From positions 1,054,675-1,118,674 of the forward strand of contig NZ_JAUCBP010000007.1 in the NCBI RefSeq assembly GCF_030362855.1: DNA of 64,000 nucleotides, read 5' to 3'. The stretch is from Neoalteromonas arenosi. Its GTDB lineage: Bacteria; Pseudomonadota; Gammaproteobacteria; Enterobacterales; Alteromonadaceae. Shown here piece by piece: positions 34,810 through 45,032 of this stretch; within the stretch, counting starts at the first letter, position 1; every line of letters starts with the position of its first letter. A program made the position numbers and the translations under genes. The notes under the pieces are model-generated. The model was not told where the DNA came from and did no database searches. It saw nothing but the letters and a program-made list of their open reading frames with translations.

Positions 34810-35490
34810 GTGACAATGCAGCATTGGTTAGGTCAAGATGAATCTCATCTCGTAGAAGTAGAAGGCAAGCACCGTCTTCAGGCTGAGGTGCGCGACAACT
34901 TTTTGCGCATGCGACAAGCAGCGCAAGCTGCTGGCATCGATTTACAAATGGTCAGTAGTTTTCGCAGTTTTGCTCAACAATGCGCAATTTGGCGACGCAA
35001 ATGGCAAGGTGAATTGCCATTGTATGCACTTGATAATACCTTAATTGACAGCGCGACATTGAATGACACACAACGCTTACATGCCATGTTACTATGGTCT
35101 GCGCTCCCCGGTGGCTCTCGACACCACTGGGGCACCGATATCGATGTGTACGACAAAGCACGCGTTGAAGCCAGCGGTATCGAATTTCAGTTGATCAGCA
35201 GTGAATATGAGCCGCCAGGCCCCTGTTCTGAGTTATCACATTGGTTGGCAGAAAATGCCGCGAACTTTGGCTTTGTGCGCCCATACGCTAAGTACGTAGG
35301 AGGTATTGGCGCTGAGCCTTGGCACCTAAGTTATGCACCAATAGCAACCCAGATTGAGCAACAATTCGATCCAAACGCGCTAAAACGAACAATTCTCGAC
35401 GCCAATCTTCCAGCAAGCTCACTTATCGCTGAGCACTTCGATGAACTCTACCGGCGTTATGTTCGCAATCAAGGAGCGACAGACGCATGA
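34810..35490 (+). CDS. M15-family D-Ala-D-Ala carboxypeptidase-like peptidase
   Basis: A 226-residue VanY/M15-type zinc peptidase. The zinc ligands are in SRHHWGTDIDVYD and in EPWHLSY. SSFRSFAQQCAIW is the usual substrate-binding start of the domain. There is no obvious signal peptide, which is unusual for an enzyme acting on peptidoglycan; it may act on cytoplasmic peptides or be exported another way. The start is GTG 34810 or ATG 34816; GGAGGA upstream is slightly far. It lies within the dapE operon and overlaps the DUF2897 gene by 4 bases. Confidence 0.82.
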   Translation: MTMQHWLGQDESHLVEVEGKHRLQAEVRDNFLRMRQAAQAAGIDLQMVSSFRSFAQQCAIWRRKWQGELPLYALDNTLIDSATLNDTQRLHAMLLWSALPGGSRHHWGTDIDVYDKARVEASGIEFQLISSEYEPPGPCSELSHWLAENAANFGFVRPYAKYVGGIGAEPWHLSYAPIATQIEQQFDPNALKRTILDANLPASSLIAEHFDELYRRYVRNQGATDA

Positions 35491-35630
35491 GTACGTGGTT
35501 AATTGTGGGCATTATTGTTTTGGTACTGGGCTTGATTGTCAGTAACATAATGCTGCTTAAATACAGCGCCAAACTGCCCATGAAAAAAGGCTCAACAACA
35601 GCAAAAGACGATTCTGATGCTCCCCGCTGA
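35487..35630 (+). CDS. DUF2897 small membrane protein
   Basis: A 47-residue protein starting MSTWLIVGIIVLVLGLIV, one membrane segment followed by SNIMLLKYSAKLPMKKG and a polar tail. This matches the DUF2897 pattern found in Alteromonadales-type bacteria. The ATG overlaps the M15 peptidase stop (ATGA) and GAGC/AAGGAG-like bases precede it, so it is the last gene of the yffB-dapE unit. Function unknown. Confidence 0.8.
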   Translation: MSTWLIVGIIVLVLGLIVSNIMLLKYSAKLPMKKGSTTAKDDSDAPR

Positions 35631-35645
35631 GCCCTTCTCTAATGC

Positions 35646-36521
35646 TTATTCACCTTCTTGCGGTGCGATTTTATCTTGGGTCTTATGTTCGAAGTCACTG
35701 GCATCGTGACGTTCGTGTAACTGGCCTTTAGGGTCGCCCCAGCTGCGATTCACCTTTTTACCACGCTTAACCGCCGGCCGCTCGGCAATGTCTTTGGCCC
35801 AGCGTTGAACGTTGGTATAACTTTCAACATCGAGAAACTCGCCTGCTTCGTATAAATATCCCAACGCCAGCGCACCATACCATGGCCAAATAGCAATATC
35901 AGCGATAGTGTACTCATCCCCCAGAATATAGGTCTTGCCTGCCAATTGTTTTTCCAAAACATCTAACTGTCGTTTGACTTCCATTGCATAGCGATCAATC
36001 GGGTACTGCCATTTTTCAGGTGCGTACGCATAGAAGTGTCCAAAACCACCGCCTAACATTGGGGCGCTACCCATCTGCCAAAACAGCCAATTCACACATT
36101 CAGCGCGCGCGCTCGGCTCAGCAGGTATAAACGCTTGGTGCTTCTCGGCTAAATACAACAAAATAGAGCCAGACTCGAACAACCGAGTCGGCGGATTCGT
36201 CGATGTGTCATACATCGCCGGAATTTTCGAATTGGGGTTAACTTCGACGAATCCCGAACCGAATTGTTCGCCTTCCATAATATTAATCATAAAAGCATCA
36301 TATTCGGCGTCAGTGATCCCTAATGCTAACAACTCCTCAAGCAGAATTGTTACCTTTACACCATTGGGAGTTGCCAATGAGTACAACTGCAATGGGTGCT
36401 TGCCCTGTGGTAATACTTTGTCGTGAGTAGCGCCAGATATTGGACGATTGATATTGGCAAACTTGCCACCGCTTTCAGCGTCCCAAGTCCATACCTTGGG
36501 CGGCTGATAAGAGTTTGTCAT
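35646..36521 (-). CDS. yghU: Glutathione-dependent disulfide-bond oxidoreductase YghU
   Basis: A 291-residue glutathione-transferase-fold protein. It follows E. coli YghU closely throughout: YQPPKVWTWD at the start, FANINRPISGATHDK, GKHPLQLYSLATPNGVKVTI, FVEVNPNSKIPAM, FESGSILLYLAEK, and LHERHDASDFE near the end. Nu-class GSTs of this kind bind two glutathione molecules and reduce disulfides. It is convergent with the DUF2897 gene and monocistronic in appearance. Confidence 0.93.
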   Translation of the reverse strand: MTNSYQPPKVWTWDAESGGKFANINRPISGATHDKVLPQGKHPLQLYSLATPNGVKVTILLEELLALGITDAEYDAFMINIMEGEQFGSGFVEVNPNSKIPAMYDTSTNPPTRLFESGSILLYLAEKHQAFIPAEPSARAECVNWLFWQMGSAPMLGGGFGHFYAYAPEKWQYPIDRYAMEVKRQLDVLEKQLAGKTYILGDEYTIADIAIWPWYGALALGYLYEAGEFLDVESYTNVQRWAKDIAERPAVKRGKKVNRSWGDPKGQLHERHDASDFEHKTQDKIAPQEGE

Positions 36522-36595
36522 GCAATTCCCCTTGCATTGCTTGCGTTAGATACAACATTGACCTAGTTATATGCAGATTGGTTTCAAACGGTTTA

Positions 36596-36922
36596 TTAGA
36601 CGTCCGAATAGCGCACTGCGGTACCCGCAATACTTACCATCAGCATGCTGCCTTTATCACCAATTACTTGGTAATCAATATCAATACCGATTACCGCGTT
36701 CGCCCCCATAGCTCTCGCTTCTTGCTCGAGTTCGGCGAACGCAATTTTGCGCGCGCGGGTCAATTCATCTTCATATGAACCTGAGCGACCACCAACAATA
36801 TCGCGAATAGACGCAAACAAATCTTTAAACAGATTCGCTCCCATAACCGCCTCACCGATGACAATACCGTAATAGTTATCGATGGACTTACCCTCGAGTT
36901 GGTTAGTTGTAGTGATAATCAT
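36596..36922 (-). CDS. YbjQ/UPF0145 family protein
   Basis: A 108-residue protein of the YbjQ family (UPF0145, 'heavy-metal-binding domain'). Family motifs are [45 protein letters not shown], and [16 protein letters not shown]. It is thought to form a pentameric small protein; its role is unknown. Its start overlaps the HIT gene stop by 4 bases, making it the last gene of astE-HIT-ybjQ. Confidence 0.9.
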   Translation of the reverse strand: MIITTTNQLEGKSIDNYYGIVIGEAVMGANLFKDLFASIRDIVGGRSGSYEDELTRARKIAFAELEQEARAMGANAVIGIDIDYQVIGDKGSMLMVSIAGTAVRYSDV

Positions 36923-37344
36923 AAATCGCTCCTTGTGGTGATGTAGGCTTCAAATGCAGTGGTGATTTCCTGCACCCGCGCAGTAGTATAGCTAATTGCC
37001 GGTACGGCATTCCAAACAGGCCCAGGCCATGCTGCATCAGAGGCAAAACGGCCAATGTGATGCACATGCAATTGCGCAACGACATTGCCTAATGCCGCAA
37101 CGTTTAACTTTTCAGCGTTAAAGAAATCACAGATAAATTGGCTGACCGTGTTGCTTTCCAGCAATAGCTGCTGCTGTTGAGCTATGCTCAAATCAATCAA
37201 TTCTTTAACCCCTGCGATTCTCGGCACAAGAATAAGCCAAGGATAGTTTGCATCTTTACTGAGTAGCGCTGTCGATAAGCTTAATTCCGCAAGCAGATAG
37301 GTATCGCTTTTTAAGCGACTGTCTAGTTCAAATGATTCAGTCAT
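36919..37344 (-). CDS. HIT domain protein
   Basis: A 141-residue histidine-triad protein. The active motif QLHVHHIGR (H-x-H-x-H type; here H-V-H-H-I) lies at about residues 91-99. YPWLILVPR and [11 protein letters not shown] are typical of the HIT fold, which hydrolyses or transfers nucleotides from phospho-ester or phosphoramidate substrates. It overlaps astE by 8 bases upstream and the YbjQ gene by 4 bases downstream. Confidence 0.85.
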   Translation of the reverse strand: MTESFELDSRLKSDTYLLAELSLSTALLSKDANYPWLILVPRIAGVKELIDLSIAQQQQLLLESNTVSQFICDFFNAEKLNVAALGNVVAQLHVHHIGRFASDAAWPGPVWNAVPAISYTTARVQEITTAFEAYITTRSDL

Positions 37345-38377
37345 CTAGTGACTCTATTGTTGTCGGAACTACCGTTAATAGTGCGCGCTGACCGATAGCG
37401 ACGCTAGCATTGGGAAAAACAATGGCTTCGCCGTCTTGCTGGGCAACATATTGCCGTTGTGTCTCTGATGCTAACACTTGGCCTGCCTTATAATCCGTAA
37501 AGTTCGCTGTATCATCGCTAAAGTGTAATTGAAAATCCGCATGTTGCTTATTAATGACCTGATTAACGCGATAGATCAACAAATCATCTAGGGAAATACT
37601 CGGCGGCTGATAATCCCTGTCGCAAACCAGAGCCAATAATGCTGCCTTAGCCTCGGCAAAACGTGTCATATCGTTTTGACCAAACGGCCTGACTTTACCG
37701 AGCTCCACCGTAAATGCATGGGCATTAAATGCTGTTGAGCTAAAATAGCTGAACGTAGTGGTTGGACTCTCGGACAACAAAATCGTTTTCACCCCACAGG
37801 CCGCCATAAAGGCCAGCTGTGAGCGGCTGTGATTGCGTCCGTGTAACAGTGGATACACGGCAAATTTTTCATTCTTAGAGGCGCGAATCGCAGTGTGTAA
37901 ATCATAGTGAATTCGTGTTTCTACTGAGCTTTGCGCGGCGTAAAAATGCTCGATGTGCTGTTCTAGTTGCAACGCACGTCGACGCTCATCATTGACTAAC
38001 CCCGGAGCTTGACTGTGCGCACCAGAGAATAATCGGTTCATATTTTCTTCGACAAAGCGTTCACCAATATCCATCGCTGGTAAATTACCAAACAGTACCA
38101 ATACACTCTGCTGGCATTGCAAATTGCCGTTGAGTAACCCTTGCACTAAATCATCAAGGATTTCTATCGGAGCCGTTTCGTTGCCGTGCACGCCACATGA
38201 CAAAACGATCGCTTTTGTCGCTGAATGCGATGGGACAAATTCGATTATTCCTGGCGCATGCACTGTCACCCGTGTGTTGTTGGCCAGTGTAAATGATGTT
38301 GAATGGTCGAACATTTCAGGCTGTTGCCGAGAAAGTGCTAAGAAGCCTTGGCTGGTAATAATGTTTTGCAGTTCCAT
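37337..38377 (-). CDS. astE: Succinylglutamate desuccinylase AstE
   Basis: A 346-residue M14-like zinc enzyme that converts N-succinylglutamate to glutamate and succinate, the last step of the AST arginine-degradation pathway. Zinc ligands are in CGVHGNETAPIEIL (His, Glu) and IHYDLHTAIR (His). The catalytic glutamate is in FTVELGKV. No other ast genes are in the window, so the pathway genes would be elsewhere. It heads the unit astE-HIT-ybjQ. Confidence 0.9.
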   Translation of the reverse strand: MELQNIITSQGFLALSRQQPEMFDHSTSFTLANNTRVTVHAPGIIEFVPSHSATKAIVLSCGVHGNETAPIEILDDLVQGLLNGNLQCQQSVLVLFGNLPAMDIGERFVEENMNRLFSGAHSQAPGLVNDERRRALQLEQHIEHFYAAQSSVETRIHYDLHTAIRASKNEKFAVYPLLHGRNHSRSQLAFMAACGVKTILLSESPTTTFSYFSSTAFNAHAFTVELGKVRPFGQNDMTRFAEAKAALLALVCDRDYQPPSISLDDLLIYRVNQVINKQHADFQLHFSDDTANFTDYKAGQVLASETQRQYVAQQDGEAIVFPNASVAIGQRALLTVVPTTIESLDD

Positions 38378-38451
38378 AATGTCTTAGTAATTAACTACAT
38401 AACACTATGGTAACCGAATTTAACCGATTATTTCACGTTTGTTACACTGGT

Positions 38452-39768
38452 CTAAGAAGATAGGCTTTGGCGTTGTAGGAAGGAAGTCCCAATACTGATA
38501 TCGTGTTGAGCGAACTCGATAAATTCACTTAAAGGCAATGCGCGCGTAAATAAGAAACCTTGGCCGTGCTCAATCCCAACCTCACGCAGGACGTGCAAGT
38601 GTTTAACGGTTTCAATGCCTTCAGCAACCACATCGCACTCTTTGGCGTTACCAATCAACTTGACGGCTTGGATAATCGCTCGGTTAACCGCATCTTTGTC
38701 GATATCGAGAATAAACGTTTTATCGATTTTAAGGGTGTTAATCGCCAAGTCGCGAATATAACTCAAGTTTGAGTAACCTTTGCCAAAATCATCAATACAA
38801 ATCGATAATCCAAGCGCTCTGAGCTCATCTAACTGGCGTTTAACCATCAAGCTGTTGGACAGTGCCACGTCTTCAGTTAACTCAAGTTCAAAGCGCTCTA
38901 GCGGCAAGTTATAGACACGCGAAAAACGTCTAAGTGTTGGGACTAATTGCGAATCGTAGAGTTGCGTAGGCGAAATGTTCACCGATAAGGTGATATTTAA
39001 CCCTACAGCGTCAAGTTCGCGCATTTGCTGGAATGCATTCTCGATGGTCCAATAGCCTAGCTCATTCATCATATTGTAAGACTCAGCGGCTTCAATCAGA
39101 GAACCAGGAAAAAGTACGCCATCGAGGGGGTGATTCCATCGCAGTAAGCATTCAGCACCAATTATTTCTAGATTACTGAGTTTTACTTTAGGCTGAAAAT
39201 AAAGCTCTAACTCACCATTGCGCAAAGCGCGTTGTAAATCAGCTTTAAGGGTTAGACTGCGCGCATTTGAATTTTTATTGCGCTCACTGAGAAATGCAAA
39301 ATTTTCATATTTGTTTTGTTTGGCTTGCTTAAGGGCTGCCTCAGCGCGCGCAACAAAGTCAGTGATACTGAAGCTGGACATATCTGCGACCGCAGCGCCA
39401 ACATTAAAATCGGCAATAAACGAATGGTCGTCGTACTGGATTGGCGTTTTGAAATGTTCGACTAAGTATTCAAACTTGGTCATCAGCTCTAAAGGCGTAT
39501 ACTTTTTATCAAACAACAATGCGAAAACATCACCGCTTATGCGGCCAAACTGCGCGGCATCTTTGAATAATAAGCTAATGCGATTGGCGATGGACAGAAG
39601 GAACTCATCGCCTATGTGTGTTCCAAAACTGGTGGTCACGTCAGAAAATCGAACAACATCGATTAACATCATCGACACCGAGTTGCTTTCCTGTGCACAT
39701 CTCTCTACGCAGTGAATAAAGGCAAAGCGATTAGGGATCGCAGTCAATTTTTGGTGAATACGAATCAT
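38452..39768 (-). CDS. EAL-domain phosphodiesterase with a degenerate GGDEF domain
   Basis: A 438-residue cytoplasmic protein with a GGDEF domain followed by an EAL domain. The cyclase signature reads SGDVF (78-82) instead of GGDEF, so synthesis of c-di-GMP is unlikely. The EAL domain keeps ECLLR (206-210), SVNISP, ELTED, IDDFG (followed by KG instead of TG), LKIDK, AEGIE and QGF, so breakdown of c-di-GMP is likely. No sensor domain precedes it. ATG 39768 is chosen over a TTG at 39792; neither has a strong ribosome site. Confidence 0.85.
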   Translation of the reverse strand: MIRIHQKLTAIPNRFAFIHCVERCAQESNSVSMMLIDVVRFSDVTTSFGTHIGDEFLLSIANRISLLFKDAAQFGRISGDVFALLFDKKYTPLELMTKFEYLVEHFKTPIQYDDHSFIADFNVGAAVADMSSFSITDFVARAEAALKQAKQNKYENFAFLSERNKNSNARSLTLKADLQRALRNGELELYFQPKVKLSNLEIIGAECLLRWNHPLDGVLFPGSLIEAAESYNMMNELGYWTIENAFQQMRELDAVGLNITLSVNISPTQLYDSQLVPTLRRFSRVYNLPLERFELELTEDVALSNSLMVKRQLDELRALGLSICIDDFGKGYSNLSYIRDLAINTLKIDKTFILDIDKDAVNRAIIQAVKLIGNAKECDVVAEGIETVKHLHVLREVGIEHGQGFLFTRALPLSEFIEFAQHDISIGTSFLQRQSLSS

Positions 39769-39850
39769 GAGTACAACGGATAACTCACACAAGATAGGTC
39801 GAGTTTAACGATAAACTTTTGCATTAGCCAGTGATTAATATCGTGCCCAT

Positions 39851-39876
39851 AAAAAAACGCGAACAGAGTTCGCGTT
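39851..39876 (-). terminator. Rho-independent terminator of glgP
   Basis: AACGCGAAC (39856-39864) and GTTCGCGTT (39868-39876) form a perfect 9-bp hairpin with a 3-base loop. On the minus strand it is followed by a run of seven Ts. It begins 24 bases after the glgP stop codon. Confidence 0.9.
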
Positions 39877-39899
39877 CTTTAATTACTTCATTGTTCTTA

Positions 39900-42410
39900 T
39901 TAGTTTTCAACGATACAGGCGGTTAAATTCCATACCCGGTCAACATAGTCTTTAATTGAGCGATCAGAGGTGAACTTACCCATCATTGCTGTGTTCATTA
40001 TGGCCATTTTTGCCCATCGCGTTTTATCGCGATATGCAGCATCAACCTGTTCTTGTGCCGCTGAATAAGAGTCAAAGTCAGCTAGACACAAATAAGGGTC
40101 ACCCCCCGACAACAAACTGTGTTTGACCGATGCTAACGCACCAGGTTTGCCCGGTGTGAAGTAGTCGGTTTCTAGCCAATCAAGAATCGCTTTGATTTCC
40201 GCATTCTTATAATAATAATCGTCTGGGCTATAGCCCTTACGCTTCAACTCAGCGACTTCATCAACGGTCAATCCAAAGATAAAGATATTGTCATCACCCA
40301 CTTCTTCAGCAATTTCAATATTAGCGCCATCTAGCGTACCCACGGTCACCGCACCGTTAAGCGCAAGTTTCATATTTCCGGTGCCGGATGCTTCTTTACC
40401 TGCCGTTGAAATCTGTTCAGATACATCAGCTGCCGGGATCATTTTCTCAGCGAGTGACACGCGATAGTTCGGTAAGAATACAACTTGCAGCTTAGTATTG
40501 ACCCGTGGATCGTTATTGATTTTCTCTGCAACTTTATTAATCGCAAAAATAATATCCTTTGCCAACGTGTAGCCCGGAGCAGCTTTTGCACCGAAGATAA
40601 ACACTCTTGGATGCATGTCGTAACTGGGGTTTTCCAACAAACGACGATACAGTGCAAGAATGTGCAATAGGTTCAAATGCTGTCGCTTATACTCGTGCAA
40701 ACGCTTGATTTGGATATCAAAAATCGCATCGGTATTAACCGTTAAACCCGTCAATTCTTTGATAGTTTGCGCCAGCGCTACCTTGTTGTCCTGCTTCACC
40801 TTCATAAACTGTTTCTGGAAGGTTTTATTATCTGCATAAACCGCTAGCTCGGTCAGCTGACTAAGATTTAGGGGCCATTGGTCACCAATTTTCTTATCGA
40901 TGAGAGCCGACAATGCAGGGTTACACGCCTTTAACCAACGACGCGGAGTGATACCGTTAGTCACGTTAGTCAGTTTCTCAGGCCACAACTGGTCAAACTC
41001 AGGGAACAGGTTCTTTTTAACTAGCATACTGTGAATTTCTGCTACGCCGTTGACGCGGAAAGAACCGATTACCGATAGGTTGCCCATACGAACCATCTTT
41101 TCACTGCTTTCTTCAATGATAGATAACTTGGACTTAATCGCGTTATCTCCTGGCCACTTCTTCTCAACCTCTGCCATAAATCGATGGTTGATCTCATAAA
41201 TAATTTCTAGGTGGCGGGGCAATATCTTTTCCAACATGCGCGCAGGCCATTTTTCAAGGGCTTCTGGGAGCAACGTATGGTTGGTATAGGCAAATGTTTT
41301 GGTACAGATTTGCCACGCTTTATCCCAATCCAATTCTGCGCGGTCAACCAAGATACGCATAAGTTCAGGAATAGCGATAGCTGGGTGAGTATCGTTTAAT
41401 TGGATCACCACCTGGTCAGTGAAGCGGCTCCAGTCATCACCGTGTGCACGCTTGTAACGACGAATGATGTCTTTAAGTGAACAGGCACAGAAAAAGTATT
41501 GCTGGATCAAGCGCAACTCTTTACCCGCTTCAGTCTCATCGTTTGGATAAAGGACTTTGGAGATGGTTTCGGCCTGCACATTCTCTACTTGTGCATCCAC
41601 ATAACCGCCTGCGTTAAAAACGTCCCAGTTAAAGTACCCCGATGATTGGCTTTGCCATAAACGCAATACGTTAACCGTTTTGCCACCGTACCCAACGACT
41701 GGGATATCCCACGGCACACCTTTTACAATGCTTCCAGGGTGCCATTCTTTTTGAATTCGACCATTATCGCCATACTTGGTCTCTACGTAACCATACAAAG
41801 AGACTTCTTGAATCGACTCTGGGCGGCAAATTTCCCAAGGGTTGCCGTAATCACGCCAACTATCCGGTCGCTCAATTTGTGCGCCGTTCTTAATTTCCTG
41901 GCGGAATAAGCCGTGTTCGTAATGAATACCATAGCCGATTGCCGGCATCTCCATGGTAGCTAACGAATCGATAAAGCAGGCTGCCAAGCGGCCTAGACCA
42001 CCGTTGCCAAGTGCCATATCGGGCTCTTCTTCGAGTACATCGGTTAGACTTATGCCTAGCTCAGTAAGCGCATCGTTTGCCGTCTCAAATAGATTGAGGT
42101 TGTGCATATTGTTTGACAATAGGCGCCCCATTAAGAATTCAGCAGAAAAATAATGCACCGCGCGCGTGTCGTTGAAGTAATGTGATTTTTGCGTCTTGCG
42201 CAATCCTTCTAGCACCAACTCTTGGATGGCGGCACACGTTGCTTTCCACCAAGCGTGGTTGTTGGCTTTGTTCTCATCCGTACCGAGCGTACAGTGAAGA
42301 TGTCTGACAATAGCGGCTTTAAGCTCACCTTTGTCTAACTTTGGAGTCTCAGGCGCGGCAGCTGTGCTCGCTGCCTGAGACGCTTTGGATTTTTTCGTTT
42401 TTGCTGTCAT
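39900..42410 (-). CDS. glgP: Glycogen/alpha-glucan phosphorylase GlgP
   Basis: An 836-residue pyridoxal-phosphate enzyme that removes glucose-1-phosphate from glycogen or maltodextrin chain ends. Conserved family regions include [54 protein letters not shown], and the PLP-lysine region [15 protein letters not shown]. The N-terminal ~40 residues are a low-complexity Lys/Ala-rich extension. The start is taken at ATG 42410; a GTG nine codons earlier is possible. The pgm gene just upstream would convert its product to glucose-6-phosphate. A strong terminator follows. Confidence 0.95.
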   Translation of the reverse strand: MTAKTKKSKASQAASTAAAPETPKLDKGELKAAIVRHLHCTLGTDENKANNHAWWKATCAAIQELVLEGLRKTQKSHYFNDTRAVHYFSAEFLMGRLLSNNMHNLNLFETANDALTELGISLTDVLEEEPDMALGNGGLGRLAACFIDSLATMEMPAIGYGIHYEHGLFRQEIKNGAQIERPDSWRDYGNPWEICRPESIQEVSLYGYVETKYGDNGRIQKEWHPGSIVKGVPWDIPVVGYGGKTVNVLRLWQSQSSGYFNWDVFNAGGYVDAQVENVQAETISKVLYPNDETEAGKELRLIQQYFFCACSLKDIIRRYKRAHGDDWSRFTDQVVIQLNDTHPAIAIPELMRILVDRAELDWDKAWQICTKTFAYTNHTLLPEALEKWPARMLEKILPRHLEIIYEINHRFMAEVEKKWPGDNAIKSKLSIIEESSEKMVRMGNLSVIGSFRVNGVAEIHSMLVKKNLFPEFDQLWPEKLTNVTNGITPRRWLKACNPALSALIDKKIGDQWPLNLSQLTELAVYADNKTFQKQFMKVKQDNKVALAQTIKELTGLTVNTDAIFDIQIKRLHEYKRQHLNLLHILALYRRLLENPSYDMHPRVFIFGAKAAPGYTLAKDIIFAINKVAEKINNDPRVNTKLQVVFLPNYRVSLAEKMIPAADVSEQISTAGKEASGTGNMKLALNGAVTVGTLDGANIEIAEEVGDDNIFIFGLTVDEVAELKRKGYSPDDYYYKNAEIKAILDWLETDYFTPGKPGALASVKHSLLSGGDPYLCLADFDSYSAAQEQVDAAYRDKTRWAKMAIMNTAMMGKFTSDRSIKDYVDRVWNLTACIVEN

Positions 42411-42606
42411 GAGTAGCTCTCGTTGTGTCTGCACCAAAGTGCGCCGTAATAAAATTACAACTTTTCAGTAAACATAACGAGAATATAGCAGCGAAAAACT
42501 GATTTTTTTGTTAAAAATATGTTAAACCAGCACCTTTTTGAGTGTTTTTTGTGCTTTTTTTACACATTCTTAACATTTTAGCAGTGAATACGTTTGCAAT
42601 AATGCC

Positions 42607-44247
42607 TTACTTAATCACAGAATCGACGAGTTCCTGCGCCTCACTGAGCAGTTTCTGTAAGTGACTTTCATCAATAAAGCTTTCCGCATAGATTTTATAC
42701 ACGTTTTCAGTGCCTGAAGGTCGCGCAGCAAACCAACCGTTTTCAGTCGATACCTTAACGCCTCCAATCGCGGCATTATTGCCTGGCGCGTGCGTTTGTA
42801 TCGATAGAATTTCCTCACCCGCTAGCTCTGTATCAGTAACAACACTCGCTTGCATGCTAGATAACTGCTGTTTTTGTTCAAGTGAGGCGGCAACATCTAC
42901 CCGCGTGTAATGAGGCGTGCCAAATTGCTGTGTCAGCTGTTGATAACGCTCACCTGGCTCGACGCCAGTGATGGCAGTCATTTCTGCAGCCAATAAGCAC
43001 ATGATAAAGCCGTCTTTGTCAGTGGCCCATGGCGTCGCATCGCGGCGCAAGAAAATACCACCAGCACTCTCCTCCCCCGCAAAACCAATACTCTGTTGCA
43101 TTAAACCATCAACAAACCATTTAAAGCCTACTGGCATTTCAGCTAATTCGCGCTGTAAGTTCTTTGCAACGCGGTCTATCATGCTCGACGACACCAGTGT
43201 TTTACCGATCTTCAGCGTTTTAGACCAATGCTCGCGATGGGTATAAAGATAGTCAATCGCGGTTGCAAGATAATGATTTGGGTTCATCAACCCTGCACTT
43301 GGCGTCACAATACCGTGGCGATCAAAGTCGGTATCGTTGCCAAAGGCAATTTGGAACTTATCCTTCATATCTACCAGGCCAGCCATTGCAAAGGGCGAAG
43401 AACAATCCATGCGCAGCTTGCCATCTTTGTCACGGCGCATAAATGCAAAGCGTTGATCGACCTCGCTGTTTACTACGGTAATATCTAAACCGTATTGTTC
43501 GGCTATTCTTCCCCAGTAGTACACACCAGCGCCACCGAGAGGGTCTGCGCCCATCTTGATTTTTGCTGCAGCGATAGCAGCCATATCAATCACTTGGTCT
43601 AACTCACTGATATACTGCGTTGCAAAGTCTGTTTGTTGCACATAGTCAGAGTGCATTGCCGCTTGTAATGATTGGCGTTTTACCGCGGTGCTGCCAGCCG
43701 CAATAATCTGGTTTGCACGTTGTTGTATGATCGCTGTTACATTAGTATTTGCCGGACCACCGTGTGGTGGATTGTATTTAAACCCTCCGTCCTCTGGTGG
43801 GTTGTGTGAAGGTGTAATGACCACACCATCACTCAAGTGTGCAGTTTTGCCGCGATTGTAATTCAATATCGCGTGTGAAATCGCAGGTGTTGGTGTAAAG
43901 CCACCATTTTCTTGAATCACCACATTCACACCGTTAGCCGTTAATACTTCAATTGCAGTGGTATGTGCAGGCTCACTCAGGGCATGCGTATCTTTACCAA
44001 GGAATAATGGCCCGTCTATGCCTTGACCCATTCGATACTCAGCCAATGCTTGTGCTATCGCTGCTATGTGCACTTCATTGAATGAAGCACTGAGCGCGCT
44101 ACCACGATGCCCAGACGTTCCAAATGCAACGGTCTGCGTGGGTTCATTGATATCCGGTTGAATTGCGTAATAGTCACTCACAAGTTTAGCAACGTTAATT
44201 AGCTGACTGGGATCTGCTGGTTGTCCTGCTTGCGGATGAAGGGCCAT
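42607..44247 (-). CDS. pgm: Phosphoglucomutase (alpha-D-glucose-specific)
   Basis: A 546-residue alpha-D-phosphohexomutase that interconverts glucose-1-phosphate and glucose-6-phosphate. The active-site serine loop is ITPSHNPPEDGGFKYNPPHG. The metal loop is FGNDTDFDRHG. The sugar-binding loop is GEESAGG. The phosphate-binding region is ARPSGTENVYKIY. It follows seqA by 24 bases, the seqA-pgm order known from E. coli, and precedes glgP by about 200 bases with an A+T-rich gap that may hold another promoter. Confidence 0.96.
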   Translation of the reverse strand: MALHPQAGQPADPSQLINVAKLVSDYYAIQPDINEPTQTVAFGTSGHRGSALSASFNEVHIAAIAQALAEYRMGQGIDGPLFLGKDTHALSEPAHTTAIEVLTANGVNVVIQENGGFTPTPAISHAILNYNRGKTAHLSDGVVITPSHNPPEDGGFKYNPPHGGPANTNVTAIIQQRANQIIAAGSTAVKRQSLQAAMHSDYVQQTDFATQYISELDQVIDMAAIAAAKIKMGADPLGGAGVYYWGRIAEQYGLDITVVNSEVDQRFAFMRRDKDGKLRMDCSSPFAMAGLVDMKDKFQIAFGNDTDFDRHGIVTPSAGLMNPNHYLATAIDYLYTHREHWSKTLKIGKTLVSSSMIDRVAKNLQRELAEMPVGFKWFVDGLMQQSIGFAGEESAGGIFLRRDATPWATDKDGFIMCLLAAEMTAITGVEPGERYQQLTQQFGTPHYTRVDVAASLEQKQQLSSMQASVVTDTELAGEEILSIQTHAPGNNAAIGGVKVSTENGWFAARPSGTENVYKIYAESFIDESHLQKLLSEAQELVDSVIK

Positions 44248-44271
44248 AAAGTTTCCTTGTTTATATTGACG

Positions 44272-44841
44272 TTACTTAAGCGTTAGCGACTGTGCAATCG
44301 CTGTTTGCTCGTTATCTGCGTATCCAAGTGTTGCCGCTACCTGACGCAAAATAGACGCTTTTTTACTGGTATTGTTGTTCGTTACAACCCAATAGTCAGT
44401 TTGAGGAATTGCTTTGGGATTCGTGCTACTTCCCGTTGCCAACAGATGTTCTTTGCTAGTCGCGAAATAATCACGGCCTTTGCCTTTGATCGCCAATACT
44501 TGCTCAAACTGCTGGGAATGATGCTCAGCGAGGTCAGACAGCACTAATAAGAAGCGCTCAACGACCGTTGCACATGCGAGTAACTTATCGCGGCTCGGTG
44601 CATATTGGCCAGCCTCAGCCTGACCGGCTTGTGGAGCAACTAAGGCTGATTCAACCTCAGGTTGAGCCGGTACTTCGACGTCATTGGTAGCAGCTGATTC
44701 CGGCTCTTCAGGAGTAACTTCAGCCTGCTCTGTTTCAGGTAACAGAAGACGACGCAAAATATCCGATGCGTCTTCACCGATAAATTTAGTTTGGGCAGCG
44801 ATGTAGGCATATAGCTCATCGTCAATTGTTATTGTTTTCAT
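44272..44841 (-). CDS. seqA: Negative modulator of replication initiation SeqA
   Basis: A 189-residue protein that binds hemimethylated GATC sites and delays re-initiation at oriC. The N-terminal oligomerisation domain MKTITIDDELYAYIAAQT and the C-terminal DNA-binding domain (GKGRDYFATS, NPKAIPQTDYWVVTNNNTSKK, ILRQVAATLGY) are both conserved. An acidic/alanine-rich linker of about 50 residues between them is longer than in E. coli. Presence of SeqA implies a Dam methylase in this organism. It is the first gene of seqA-pgm. Confidence 0.95.
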   Translation of the reverse strand: MKTITIDDELYAYIAAQTKFIGEDASDILRRLLLPETEQAEVTPEEPESAATNDVEVPAQPEVESALVAPQAGQAEAGQYAPSRDKLLACATVVERFLLVLSDLAEHHSQQFEQVLAIKGKGRDYFATSKEHLLATGSSTNPKAIPQTDYWVVTNNNTSKKASILRQVAATLGYADNEQTAIAQSLTLK

Positions 44842-45032
44842 ACCATACCTTGCGATTAAATTGGGAGCATTATAAGCGTATTCGCGTTAAAAAATCACTG
44901 TGTTAACAGTCCTTTTATCGGGTTTTTCGCAACAATAAAAACCACTTCTTCATACGCGCGTATTATTCCTAGAGGTGTGTCGAAAAGAAATCTCGACTAC
45001 AGTTTATAGAGGCTACATAAAAGTGACGACCT

